From: Corynebacterium sp. p3-SID1145
Lineage (GTDB): Bacteria > Actinomycetota > Actinomycetes > Mycobacteriales > Mycobacteriaceae
DNA: 64,000 nt
Direction of reading: 5' to 3'
Assembly (NCBI GenBank): GCA_025144245.1
Contig: JALXXC010000004.1
Location: forward strand, 1-64,000
Shown here: positions 44,790 to 55,018 of the stretch, in pieces
Layout: each line of letters begins with the position of its first letter
How positions within the stretch are numbered: position 1 is the first letter of the stretch
The notes under the pieces: model-generated
Told to the model about the DNA's origin: nothing
Seen by the model: only the letters and a program-made list of their open reading frames with translations
Databases searched by the model: none
Position numbers and translations under genes: made by a program

Positions 44790-45360
44790 TTTCCCGGATT
44801 GATCCCCCAGACCGGCTCGTAGAGCGGTCCACAGATTGGCCCCAGCCCGAGCCTTAAACACAAATGTAGGCGAGCCGCTTCCTCTCCAAAGCGCATCAGT
44901 GTTTACTTCAGTGCGCAAGAAACGCCGCTTGTTGCCCAAGTGGCAAGCTCGCGGGTGTGGCCACTTCTGTCACATGCGTTGAGGATTCGGAAGGTGTGCT
45001 GGCGGCTATTGCGGGCAGTGATGTCCTCGATGGCGGTGAAAACCCTGTGGCCAGTGTCTTTGGACGTCGGAGAAGCGGTCAGTTGTTGCGGTGCTCTTTC
45101 GGGCGAGATTTTGGAGGAGCACCGAAATGCGGGCTGGAATTAGAGGCTGAGTGTGACGTAGGAAGCGGGCCAGCGGGGGAGTCGTGAGTGCTGCAAGGAG
45201 TGACCTCGACAGGAAGCGGAGTTTCTGCTGGCCATTGCTTCATTACCCTCATCGAGGTCACACGTGACCGCAAACCCAAACATCCTTATATCCGCGCGTT
45301 CTCTTCACAGACTTCATGCGGCACAAGATTCGACCGACTGTTTCTGGGCGGAATTCGGGC

Positions 45361-45440
45361 ACGCCGGTGGTGCGGCGGCGCGGTGGTGTGGTGCGGTGGT
45401 GGAGCGGTGACGTGGTGGTGCGGCTGAGTGGTGGAGGTGG
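45361..45440 (+). repeat. GGTG-rich low-complexity tract
   Basis: About 80 bp made almost only of GGTGGT/GCGGTG-like units (for example GCGGTGGTGTGGTGCGGTGG), 25 bp before the HspR operator of clpB. Strong purine/pyrimidine strand asymmetry suggests slippage-prone simple sequence. Confidence 0.75.
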
Positions 45441-45464
45441 AGAAAAACTCGGCGGATTTTCGGG

Positions 45465-45483
45465 TTGAGTGGAACAGACTCAA
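45465..45483. promoter_or_regulatory. HspR operator (HAIR) of clpB
   Basis: TTGAGT-N7-ACTCAA is a perfect 12/12 match to the inner HAIR consensus. It overlaps the -35 of the SigH-type promoter (GGAAC at 45471), so bound HspR would exclude RNA polymerase. Confidence 0.88.
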
Positions 45484-45496
45484 CTTCGGCGGTGTT
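45471..45496 (+). promoter_or_regulatory. SigH-type promoter of clpB
   Basis: GGAAC - 18 bp - GTTGTG, identical in spacing to the element before dnaK. Its -35 lies in the spacer of the HspR inverted repeat. The leader to clpB is about 130 nt. Confidence 0.65.
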
Positions 45497-45636
45497 GTGC
45501 CTATTGACGAACTAAGTTCGGACCATAGAAGCTTCGCTCAACATAAGTCGCGAAGAAACAGAGAAGTACAGATACAAACAAACAAAGAAGCGTAGAAGCG
45601 CCAACAAATCGAGAATTAGGAAAGGAGCGAGATTAG

Positions 45637-48243
<2,607 letters not shown>

Positions 48244-48254
48244 CAGCGCGGTGG

Positions 48255-48303
48255 GGGGCGGGTTTTCCCGTCCGACGGCCGCTTTGGCCGCGGAAGCCCG
48301 CCC
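48255..48303 (+). terminator. Hairpin after clpB
   Basis: GGGCGGG...TTTTCC pairs with GGAA...GCCCGCCC, with an inner CGGCCGC/GCCGCGG hairpin. It begins 12 bp after the clpB stop. No T-run follows, so termination efficiency is uncertain. Confidence 0.45.
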
Positions 48304-48335
48304 TGCGGCTCCGGTGCCCCAACCTGTCTCTATTC

Positions 48336-48439
48336 GCAAAAGGTAACAATCGAACGGTAACAATGATCTGGAAATGCGCGGTATGTATAAATAACTGCAC
48401 TTAGCGGAGGGTTGTTACCGTTCGATTGTTACCCTTTGC
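48336..48439. repeat. 104-bp inverted-repeat element, copy B
   Basis: 26-bp arms at 48336-48361 and 48414-48439 around a 52-bp core ending in GGAGGGTT. It lies between convergent clpB and the DUF559-type gene. The right arm has CCCTTTGC against GCAAAAGG on the left, one mismatch. Confidence 0.9.
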
Positions 48440-48520
48440 ATTCTCTGGATGCCCTGGGGGTTTGTGGGCAGTTCGATTGGGTGCGGGTAGTGCATCTGGA
48501 TGACCGCCCCGTGGCGTGGA

Positions 48521-49450
48521 TTACCGTCCGCGGCGCCGCTGCTCCCGGGAGATCGCCGCGGCCACTGTGGTGATGCAGTAATCGGGTTTGGTCAGAAGCT
48601 GGTGGGGAGTGAGACGGACAACGGGGTACCCGAAGTTCTTGAGGAGGTTCTCGCGCTCGCGTTCCTTCAACAGGGTCTCTTCAACTCCGCCGAAGGTCAC
48701 TCCGTCGTATTTCTGGGCGCCGTCGATTTCGACAACGACCTCACCGCGCGGACCGGCGAGAAGGTCGACTTCAATGTGGCGGTGGGCGTCGATGGGCATC
48801 CGCACATGCATCCGTACCTCGATCCCGGCTTCCATGAACAATCCTTGCGCGTAGGCTTCGAAAGGGGAAAGGGAGCGGGCGCTTGAGGCTTCTATGGCGG
48901 CGCGGACATTCCTGATTCCGCGGATTGGACCAAGTTTGCTGGCCTGCCACACCATTTCTCGGTGGGACATGTTGCGGTATTTGAGCCACGACATTGCTAC
49001 CAACCCTTCGATAAAGCCGTGAGTGGCGGCGATATCGGCGGCGGTGCGGAAGGGGGAGAGGGTTCGGGTGCCGTCGATAAGCTGAATGTGTTCTTCGGGC
49101 ACGGTGAGTTTGCGGCACGACTCGCCTTTCGGGAGGTTAGCTGCTGTTTTGTAGCCGGAGCGGCCGAATGTGGTTTCGACGAGTTCCGGTGTGCGGGACA
49201 CGACCCACATGCCGTGGACACGGGCGGAAGATCGTCCGATTAGGATCGCTCGGGTCTTGCCCCGGCCGACGGCTACTGCGCGAATCCACAACTGTTCGTA
49301 GCGTTTCAGGCTGTTGAAGAATGCGCTTGGGATTGCTTGGGTAGGGGCGAGCTGCGTGAGTTTGCCGGTTTCCAGTTCATGCCATGCTGGGTGGTTGGCC
49401 CCGGCTGTGCGGAGATTGATGAGTTTGTTGAGCACTTCGTCCCTGTCCAT
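48521..49450 (-). CDS. DUF559-type nuclease-like protein
   Basis: 309 aa. The C-terminal 110 residues resemble the DUF559/Vsr-like restriction-endonuclease fold: IEVDLLAGPRGEVVVEIDG (Asp, then Glu and Asp as in the PD-ExK core), then LKERERENLLKNFGYPVVRL. The N-terminal 190 residues look like the AbiEi-related region common in such actinobacterial proteins. Function is not established; DNA repair, defence or toxin-antitoxin roles have been guessed for relatives. The start at 49450 has no clear ribosome binding site. Copies B and C of the 104-bp element lie on both sides. Confidence 0.75.
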   Translation of the reverse strand: MDRDEVLNKLINLRTAGANHPAWHELETGKLTQLAPTQAIPSAFFNSLKRYEQLWIRAVAVGRGKTRAILIGRSSARVHGMWVVSRTPELVETTFGRSGYKTAANLPKGESCRKLTVPEEHIQLIDGTRTLSPFRTAADIAATHGFIEGLVAMSWLKYRNMSHREMVWQASKLGPIRGIRNVRAAIEASSARSLSPFEAYAQGLFMEAGIEVRMHVRMPIDAHRHIEVDLLAGPRGEVVVEIDGAQKYDGVTFGGVEETLLKERERENLLKNFGYPVVRLTPHQLLTKPDYCITTVAAAISREQRRRGR

Positions 49451-49610
49451 GGTTTTACTGTGGAGTGTTTTTCGGCTCCGTGCAGTGCAATGGTGTCTAC
49501 TTTGAGCGACATTGGGGGAGGGTGTCCGATTGTTTGTGTGCGGGGGCGCTCCGAAGTGGCGGAGCGGTGGCGGACGAGCTTGGCATCGAGTGACGGCCAA
49601 GCCAGCTAAG
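49451..49610. other. Intergenic DNA before the DUF559-type gene, no gene seen
   Basis: With copy C and the following 117 bp this makes a 381-bp gene-free gap. Nothing is recognised in this part; it must contain the promoter of the leftward gene. Open frames here read across the repeat and are not gene-like. Confidence 0.5.
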
Positions 49611-49714
49611 GCAAACGGTAACAATTAAACGGTAACAATGGATTTTAATGTGCTTGACATTACACATAAGTCCCAGTTTCGGAGCGCTGTTACCGTTCAA
49701 TTGTTACCGTTTGC
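49611..49714. repeat. 104-bp inverted-repeat element, copy C
   Basis: 26-bp arms at 49611-49636 and 49689-49714. Both arms carry GCAAACGG instead of GCAAAAGG, so the change is compensated and pairing is kept. The core contains TGACATTACACATAAG and ends CGGAGCGCT. Unlike the other copies it lies between divergent genes. Confidence 0.9.
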
Positions 49715-49818
49715 GCGTTGAGTCGATTTCGCGTGGAGTCGATTTCGCGGGCAAGAGCCAAGCGCGGGCTAGGTCCGGATTTGGTACGGGCACCGCTGGA
49801 GGCAGAATAACCCGGCGT

Positions 49819-49824
49819 TACAAT
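49819..49824 (+). promoter_or_regulatory. -10 box of leaderless gene at 49832
   Basis: TACAAT, then 7 nt, then ATG 49832. Confidence 0.6.
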
Positions 49825-49831
49825 CACCGGC

Positions 49832-50233
49832 ATGGAGCCACTGACCACGAAAATTGTCACCCGGACCCCGCTGCCCGGTGTGGAGAACGAGGAGCTGGCG
49901 GCCCACGACCTGGGCGGCGGCCATTTCGTGGTGGCGAGCGTGCCGTTTTTGGACCCGTCGTTGGCGGTGGGGGACATTGTCGAGTGCGTGAAGGTGGGTG
50001 GCCAGTTTCACGTCAACCGCAAGGTGGTCAGTGGCGGGGCGGAGACGGTGCGGATCTTGATCCAGTCGCCGGAGCCGACGGACATCGCGGAGACGTTGCT
50101 CGCGTTCGGATGCCGGGTGGAGGTGGGTCCGGGAGGGATGCTGGGTGTGTCGATAGGCGCGGATGCCCCGGGGGAAGGGATCCGTGAGTGGCTTGAGGGC
50201 CTTCAGGCACAGGGCATCATTCAGTTGGCCTAG
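49832..50233 (+). CDS. Conserved hypothetical, possibly DUF4265-like
   Basis: 133 aa without signal peptide or membrane helix. The pattern of a small beta protein is seen: ENEELAAHDLGGGHFVVASV, VGDIVECVKVGGQFHVNRKV, then a ferredoxin-like part and a C-terminal helix EGIREWLEGLQAQGIIQ. This order recalls DUF4265 proteins, but I am not sure. TACAAT ends exactly 7 nt before the ATG, a strong leaderless signature. It is followed 14 bp later by the sulfurtransferase, which has its own such promoter. Confidence 0.6.
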   Translation: MEPLTTKIVTRTPLPGVENEELAAHDLGGGHFVVASVPFLDPSLAVGDIVECVKVGGQFHVNRKVVSGGAETVRILIQSPEPTDIAETLLAFGCRVEVGPGGMLGVSIGADAPGEGIREWLEGLQAQGIIQLA

Positions 50234-50234
50234 C

Positions 50235-50240
50235 TACACT
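50235..50240 (+). promoter_or_regulatory. -10 box of leaderless sulfurtransferase gene
   Basis: TACACT, then 7 nt, then ATG 50248; overlaps the end of the previous gene by at most a few bases. Confidence 0.55.
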
Positions 50241-50247
50241 TGGCGCC

Positions 50248-51087
50248 ATGAGCGTATTCGTGTCCCCCGAAGACCTGCGTGAACAGATCCGTACCGGCAA
50301 AAAGCTCACTGTTTTAGCCTCGCTGTGGGATGCCCGTGAGGGCAATGCATGGTCGAAATTCCAGTCCGAGCACATTCCCACCGCCCAGTACTGCAACCCG
50401 GCCGAGCACCTCGTGGGCACGCCCGGTTCCCGTGTGGGGCGCAATCCGCTGCCGTCGGCGGAGCGCATCCAGGAGTCGTTCCGTGCCTGGGGCATTGAGG
50501 CGAACCGCCCGGTGGTCATTTACGACACAGGCACGGGCGAGTTCGCGTCGCGCACGTGGTGGACTCTGCGTTGGGCGGGTGTAAAGGACGTGCACATCCT
50601 CGACGGCGGCTTCCCCGCGTGGGAGTCGAGCGGTTTTGACACGGTCGCGGGCCCAGGCCCGGTCTCGGTCCACACAGAACTGGAGGTCACGCCGGACCAG
50701 CTGCCCACCGCAAGTATCGAGGACGTGAAGGCTTTCAAGGGCATGCTTATCGACGCCCGAGACACCTCCCGCTACGTGGGCCAACGCGAGAACCTCGACC
50801 TGAAGTCGGGACACATTCCCGGTGCCCGCACCGTGCCGGTGGACACCCTGTTCAACGAGGACCGCACCGTCAAGCCTGCGGAGGAAATCCTGGAGGTGAT
50901 GGCCAAGTTCGGCATCACGCACCAGACTGATCCGACAGAGGCGATCGTCTATTCGGGTTCAGGCAACCACTCGTCGAAACTGCTGGCCGCGTTCTCCCAC
51001 GCCGGTCTGCCGGTGCTGACCCACTACATCGGCGGGTGGTCGCAGTGGTCTGCCAACCCGAGCAACCCGGTGGAGCGCGATATCTAA
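50248..51087 (+). CDS. Rhodanese-type sulfurtransferase with Ser at the catalytic position
   Basis: 279 aa tandem rhodanese protein of the thiosulfate/3-mercaptopyruvate sulfurtransferase family. Domain 1 covers about 5-130 (VIYDTGTGEFASRTWWTL), domain 2 about 150-279 (MLIDARDTSRYVGQ, then GHIPGARTVPVD). The active loop, normally Y-C-G-S-G, reads VYSGSGNHSSKLL, with Ser236 (codon TCG) replacing the persulfide-forming Cys. Unless another Cys serves, it should not transfer sulfur in the usual way. TACACT ends 7 nt before the ATG (leaderless). One 11-mer copy at 50745. Confidence 0.85.
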   Translation: MSVFVSPEDLREQIRTGKKLTVLASLWDAREGNAWSKFQSEHIPTAQYCNPAEHLVGTPGSRVGRNPLPSAERIQESFRAWGIEANRPVVIYDTGTGEFASRTWWTLRWAGVKDVHILDGGFPAWESSGFDTVAGPGPVSVHTELEVTPDQLPTASIEDVKAFKGMLIDARDTSRYVGQRENLDLKSGHIPGARTVPVDTLFNEDRTVKPAEEILEVMAKFGITHQTDPTEAIVYSGSGNHSSKLLAAFSHAGLPVLTHYIGGWSQWSANPSNPVERDI

Positions 51088-51212
51088 ACCGGCTGCCCCG
51101 AGTATGCGCTGCATAATTCCTGGCGTTATGCCGCAGGCCCGGTGAGATCCCCTACGGCATCGCGCCACGCCTGACCAGTTCAGGGGGCGTTGGGGGATAC
51201 AGTTCTGTACTG

Positions 51213-52403
51213 ATGGGATACATACTTCTGGGACTGTCTGCACTCGCCCTCGCCGGGGCGGGTCTTTTGTGGCGCGCGGATGCGCAAGCCAAGAGCGGCG
51301 GCGCTGAGCCCGCACCAGAGCAGGAGGTGGCACCTGAGCAGGAACCGCAGCGCACGCCAGAGCCGGAGCAGACGGAGCCGGAAACCGAGCAGGAAGCCGA
51401 GTCCGCACCGGGAGTGGACGCCGCACCGGGAGCCGAGTCCGCACCGGGAGTGGACGCCGCACCGGGAGCTGAGGCCGCACCGGGAGCCGAGAAGACGCAC
51501 TCGCGCTGGAGCGCGCTGACGGGGGCGATCAGCGGGGCCCTGCCCAGCACGCTGCCGGGGGCCAAGCAGCGCGAACGCAAGGGGCGCCGCGAGTGGGCGG
51601 AGGCCAACGGTTTCGAGTACGCGAAGGTCGACCAGTACCTCCAGGACGAGTGGAACCGCGGCGCGGCGTCGGCGGGCGAGCCAGTGCGCGATGTGTTGAC
51701 TGGCACGCAGTTCGGGCACGAGACGCGTATCGCGGAGATCGGTGAGACGACAGTCGTGGCGATGGGGACGGGGATGGACAGTGGGGTGGTGGTGGATATG
51801 CGTCGTCAAGCGGATGGCGGTGCGGCCGCCACCGAGGACCTTGTCGCGGTCGCTGAACTCGAGGGCTTCCGTGTGTTCGCGAATGAGGCGGGGCCGGCCG
51901 AGCGGATGCTGGACATCCGTGTGACCACGGCGCTTGAGCTTCTTCCGCAGCAGGTCAGCGCCGTGTGGTTCGAATCTGAATGGGTGCTCGCGCAGCTCGG
52001 GGGAACACCTTTGCCGCAGGATTGGGAACCGGTTTTCGCGCCGCTCGCCCTGCTTGCTGACGCCGCCCGCACCCTCCCCCCGCGCACCTGGCCCCACCTC
52101 CACTTCGAAAACAAGACCCGCCCGATGGGTGACCCCGTCGAACTCGAGGCAACCGCGAAAGACAGCAGCAACGACCCCGCGCGACCTGTCATCGCGCGCC
52201 CGGAGGAACCGCTCGAACTGCCCACCCGCACCACCGGCGGCGTCCGCGGCACCATGGAGTACCGCACAGTCGGCACGGATGAGGTCGACGCCATCGCGAC
52301 GGGCGAGCGGCCTGAGCAGCTTAACGACGGCACCCGCATCACCCGCCGCCCCCAACCCCCGTCGATCTTCGGCGACAGCGACAGCGACGGCGCCGGTGAC
52401 TAG
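51213..52403 (+). CDS. Membrane-anchored protein with Ala/Pro/Glu-rich linker, unknown function
   Basis: 396 aa. Residues 1-22 form one membrane helix (YILLGLSALALAGAGLLW). Residues 25-95 are a disordered linker rich in Pro, Glu and Ala with a 12-residue repeat. A folded domain covers about 100-330 (GRREWAEANGFEYAKVDQYL, then ALELLPQQVSAVWFESEWVL). The tail is Pro/Arg/Asp-rich. I do not recognise the domain; similar proteins occur in corynebacteria. A TACAGT box lies 9 nt before the start. Confidence 0.65.
   Translation: MGYILLGLSALALAGAGLLWRADAQAKSGGAEPAPEQEVAPEQEPQRTPEPEQTEPETEQEAESAPGVDAAPGAESAPGVDAAPGAEAAPGAEKTHSRWSALTGAISGALPSTLPGAKQRERKGRREWAEANGFEYAKVDQYLQDEWNRGAASAGEPVRDVLTGTQFGHETRIAEIGETTVVAMGTGMDSGVVVDMRRQADGGAAATEDLVAVAELEGFRVFANEAGPAERMLDIRVTTALELLPQQVSAVWFESEWVLAQLGGTPLPQDWEPVFAPLALLADAARTLPPRTWPHLHFENKTRPMGDPVELEATAKDSSNDPARPVIARPEEPLELPTRTTGGVRGTMEYRTVGTDEVDAIATGERPEQLNDGTRITRRPQPPSIFGDSDSDGAGD
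51402..51491 (+). repeat. 36-bp coding tandem repeat, 2.5 copies
   Basis: Units 51402-51437 and 51438-51473 are identical and encode SAPGVDAAPGAE; 51474-51491 is a half unit (AAPGAE). It lies in the linker of the membrane-anchored protein and is prone to length change by slippage. Confidence 0.9.
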
Positions 52404-52412
52404 TTCTCGGAC

Positions 52413-52418
52413 TACCCT
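52413..52418 (+). promoter_or_regulatory. -10 box of leaderless pyrE
   Basis: TACCCT, then 8 nt, then ATG 52427; same hexamer and spacing as before the nitrilase gene. Confidence 0.5.
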
Positions 52419-52426
52419 GGGTGACC

Positions 52427-52996
52427 ATGAGTGAGAACACGAATGAGACGGGCGTGATCGGCGCGGGCGCGAAGGAGCGTCTCGCTGAACTGGTCCGCGA
52501 ACTGGCGGTCGTGCACGGAAAGGTGACGTTGTCGTCGGGCAAGGAGGCCGATTACTACGTCGACCTGCGCCGGGCCACCCTGCACCACGAGGCCAGCCCA
52601 CTGATTGGTGCGCTGCTGCGCGAGCTGACCAGCGACCTCGACTTCGATGCTGTCGGTGGTCTGACCTTGGGTGCGGACCCGGTCGCCACCTCCGTCATGC
52701 ACGCATCCGGCCGGCCGATCGACGCTTTCGTCGTCCGCAAGGAGGCGAAGAAGCACGGAATGCAGCGCCGGATCGAAGGCCCGGACATCCAGGGCAAGCG
52801 CGTCCTCGTGGTTGAGGACACCACCACGACCGGCAACTCCCCGCTCACAGCGGTGAAGGCCTGCCAGGAAGCTGGCGCCGAGGTCGTCGCGGTGGCTACC
52901 GTCGTCGACCGTGCGACCGGCGCCGCCGACGTGCTCGAGGATGCCGGCCTGGAATACCGCTTCCTGCTGGGCTTGAGCGACCTTGGCCTCGCCTAG
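52427..52996 (+). CDS. pyrE: Orotate phosphoribosyltransferase
   Basis: 189 aa enzyme joining orotate to PRPP to give OMP in pyrimidine synthesis. The PRPP motif VLVVEDTTTTGNSPL lies near residue 125, with KVTLSSGKEADYYVDLR near 30 and the catalytic lysine region VVRKEAKKHG near 100. Length is normal. The ATG at 52427 is preferred: TACCCT ends 8 nt before it and there is no ribosome binding site; a GTG at 52421 is the alternative. Standing apart from other pyr genes is usual in corynebacteria. Confidence 0.93.
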   Translation: MSENTNETGVIGAGAKERLAELVRELAVVHGKVTLSSGKEADYYVDLRRATLHHEASPLIGALLRELTSDLDFDAVGGLTLGADPVATSVMHASGRPIDAFVVRKEAKKHGMQRRIEGPDIQGKRVLVVEDTTTTGNSPLTAVKACQEAGAEVVAVATVVDRATGAADVLEDAGLEYRFLLGLSDLGLA

Positions 52997-53663
52997 CGCG
53001 GAGCCCGGCCAGGCCAGCGAGTCCGAGAAGGGGCCGACCGAGTGGCAGGAAGGCCGCCACGGCGTCGGCCCCTGGGAAGGCGACTGGCCCGATGACCCGC
53101 GCTACGACCCCGAGTTCCTGCGCAACGGCGACCGCCGCAACGTCGTCGACCAGTACCGCTACTGGTCCCTCGAGGCGATCAAGGCCGACCTGGACGGGAA
53201 ACGGCACCCGTTCCATGTCGCGATCGAGAATTTTGAGAACGACATGAATATCGGCACGGTCGTCCGCACCGCGAACGCGTTCTTGGCTGAGGCCGTGCAC
53301 ATCGTGGGGCGGAAGCGGTGGAACCGCCGCGGCGCAATGGTGACCGACCGCTACCAGCACATCGTCCACCACGACACCGTGGCTGACCTGGCGGACTGGG
53401 CGCAAAACAACGACCTGGCAATCGTCGCCATCGACAACACCCCGGGCAGCGTTCCCCTTGAGACGGCGGAGCTCCCCGAGCGCTGTCTTCTGCTGTTCGG
53501 CCAGGAAGGACCCGGCGTGACCGAACAGGCGCAGGACGCGGCGGTGATGACGTGCTCTATCGCCCAGTTCGGCTCGACCCGCTCGATCAACGCGGGTGTG
53601 GCTGCCGGCATCGCGATGCACTCGTGGATCCGCCAGCACGCGGACCTCGACGGCGCCTGGTAG
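52983..53663 (+). CDS. SpoU/TrmH family RNA 2'-O-methyltransferase
   Basis: 226 aa knotted methyltransferase. Family motifs are in place: ENDMNIGTVVRTANAF (motif 1) near residue 86, LLLFGQEGPGVTE (motif 2) near 163 and FGSTRSINAGVAAGIAMHSW (motif 3) near 195. It methylates a ribose in rRNA or tRNA using S-adenosylmethionine. The frame begins with a TTG at 52983 inside the pyrE 3' end (14-bp overlap). No better start is visible before the conserved part, so the exact N-terminus is uncertain. Confidence 0.87.
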   Translation: MASPSAEPGQASESEKGPTEWQEGRHGVGPWEGDWPDDPRYDPEFLRNGDRRNVVDQYRYWSLEAIKADLDGKRHPFHVAIENFENDMNIGTVVRTANAFLAEAVHIVGRKRWNRRGAMVTDRYQHIVHHDTVADLADWAQNNDLAIVAIDNTPGSVPLETAELPERCLLLFGQEGPGVTEQAQDAAVMTCSIAQFGSTRSINAGVAAGIAMHSWIRQHADLDGAW

Positions 53664-53717
53664 AAGGGGCGGAGAAACGGTAACGGGGGAGCGGGGGAAG
53701 CCGATAAGCTAGGAGCG

Positions 53718-54887
53718 ATGAAAGGAGGGCCTGTGCCGGAAACTTGGGCGCACCGAGCCGACCTCGCCGAGATGGCGATCACGGAGCGGCATGCTTCGAA
53801 GTTGTGGGGCTTGCCCCGCACGAACTTGGCAGTGGTCAGCTGGCCGCCGACAACGAAAGAGAAGGTGTTCTTCCACTGGCATTACTGGTGGCAGGCGCAC
53901 TACCTCGATTGCTTGGTGGACGCGGAGACGCGCCGGTCGACGAAAGCCCGGCGCTCGGCGATCGTGCGCACCATCCGCGGTATCAGCTTGCGCAACCTGG
54001 GCAAACTGATCAAGAACCGGTATTACGACGACAAGGCGTGGCTCGCGTTGGCGTTGGACCGCGTGGCCCATTCGGACAAGGTCGCCCGCCCGAAGCAGCT
54101 CGATGATCTGGAGTTCAACATTCTCGCTGGCCTGGATTCAGTGACGGGTGTGTTGCCGTGGCGCACGGATGAGAACTTCTTCAACGTGCCGGCCAACGGC
54201 CCCGCCGCGATCATGCTCGCGCGCACGGGCCGCCTGGACAAGGCGCGCGAGATCGTCGACTGGATTTTCGGGAACCTCATGACGGACGATGGTCTCGTCC
54301 AGGATGGCATTCGCCTGCTTGTCGACGGCCCCCGCGCCACCCCCACCATCTACACCTATAACCAGGGCACCGTGCTCGGAGCAGCCCTGGAGATCGCCCT
54401 GGCACTGGAGGATAAGCCGGAAGAGCAGGTCTTCTACATCACCCACATCCGTTCCCTGGTGCAGGCGATCGCGATGCATGTGGCGACACCGGGCGGTGTC
54501 ATCGATAACCCGGTCGACGGGGACGGCGACGGCGGATTGTTCAAGGGCATTCTTGTGCGCTACCTCGCGGAAGTCGCGGTACGTCTCCCCGAAGACAGCC
54601 CTGCCAGCGTGAGCGCCAAGAAAGCCGCAGAGCGCCTGGTCATGGCTAGTGCGGAGTCGATGTGGAATCACCGTCTCGAGGTCGACGGCTTGCCGATCTT
54701 CCCCGCCCGCTGGACCCGGGACGCGAAGCTGCCGCACAACTACTCGCTGGGGCCGAGCTCTATCAGCGATGCCTTGGGCACCGCGCGCATTTCCGAGCGC
54801 GATCTGTCGGTGCAGTTGTCCGGCTGGATGCTGCTCGAGGCGGCGGCCAAGGTGTCGAAGGCGCGTAAGGAGCGCGAAGAGCGCTAG
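53718..54887 (+). CDS. Glycoside hydrolase family 76-like protein, apparently cytosolic
   Basis: 389 aa (alpha/alpha)6-barrel protein resembling GH76 alpha-1,6-mannanases. The paired catalytic Asp motif is seen in NRYYDDKAWLALAL near residue 105, with helical repeats such as NVPANGPAAIMLARTG and YTYNQGTVLGAALEIAL. No signal peptide is visible, unlike typical secreted GH76 enzymes, so any action on mannan-type glycans would be inside the cell. The start is ambiguous: ATG 53718, or GTG 53733 with GGAGGG just before it. Confidence 0.75.
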   Translation: MKGGPVPETWAHRADLAEMAITERHASKLWGLPRTNLAVVSWPPTTKEKVFFHWHYWWQAHYLDCLVDAETRRSTKARRSAIVRTIRGISLRNLGKLIKNRYYDDKAWLALALDRVAHSDKVARPKQLDDLEFNILAGLDSVTGVLPWRTDENFFNVPANGPAAIMLARTGRLDKAREIVDWIFGNLMTDDGLVQDGIRLLVDGPRATPTIYTYNQGTVLGAALEIALALEDKPEEQVFYITHIRSLVQAIAMHVATPGGVIDNPVDGDGDGGLFKGILVRYLAEVAVRLPEDSPASVSAKKAAERLVMASAESMWNHRLEVDGLPIFPARWTRDAKLPHNYSLGPSSISDALGTARISERDLSVQLSGWMLLEAAAKVSKARKEREER

Positions 54888-54957
54888 GAGTGTGGCTTGG
54901 AGCTCGCAGAAAGTTCGTGCGGGAATATCCGAGCACGGGCATACTGGGAGACGTAGA

Positions 54958-54980
54958 GCCCGCACGCTGGCAGTGCGGGC
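54958..54980 (+). promoter_or_regulatory. Hairpin in the fba leader
   Basis: GCCCGCAC (54958-54965) and GTGCGGGC (54973-54980) form a perfect 8-bp stem with a 7-nt loop, about 40 nt before the aldolase start and downstream of a -10-like CATACT. It could stabilise the abundant fba mRNA or be an operator. Confidence 0.45.
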
Positions 54981-55018
54981 GACACGAGTGACCACCGACT
55001 GAAAGGGACCCACACTCC

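Larger units (their letters stand above)
44712..45464. other. Long stretch without a convincing gene upstream of clpB
   Basis: Apart from the tandem repeat at 44741, I see no open frame with codon use or motifs of a real gene. It holds a low-complexity GGTG-rich tract at 45361-45440 and mixed sequence before it. It could contain a non-coding RNA or a decayed gene; nothing can be named. Confidence 0.5.

Noticed and set aside
44733..44939. Short open frames in the gap before clpB
   Set aside because: They read through the tandem repeat, have Asn/Gln/Ser low-complexity content and no start signals.
49650..49667. GlxR-like TGTGCTTGACATTACACA in element C
   Set aside because: Spacing and half-sites do not fit TGTGA-N6-TCACA.
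53682..53696. Partial element copy (AAACGGTAAC)
   Set aside because: Only ten bases match one arm, with no partner arm nearby; probably chance.
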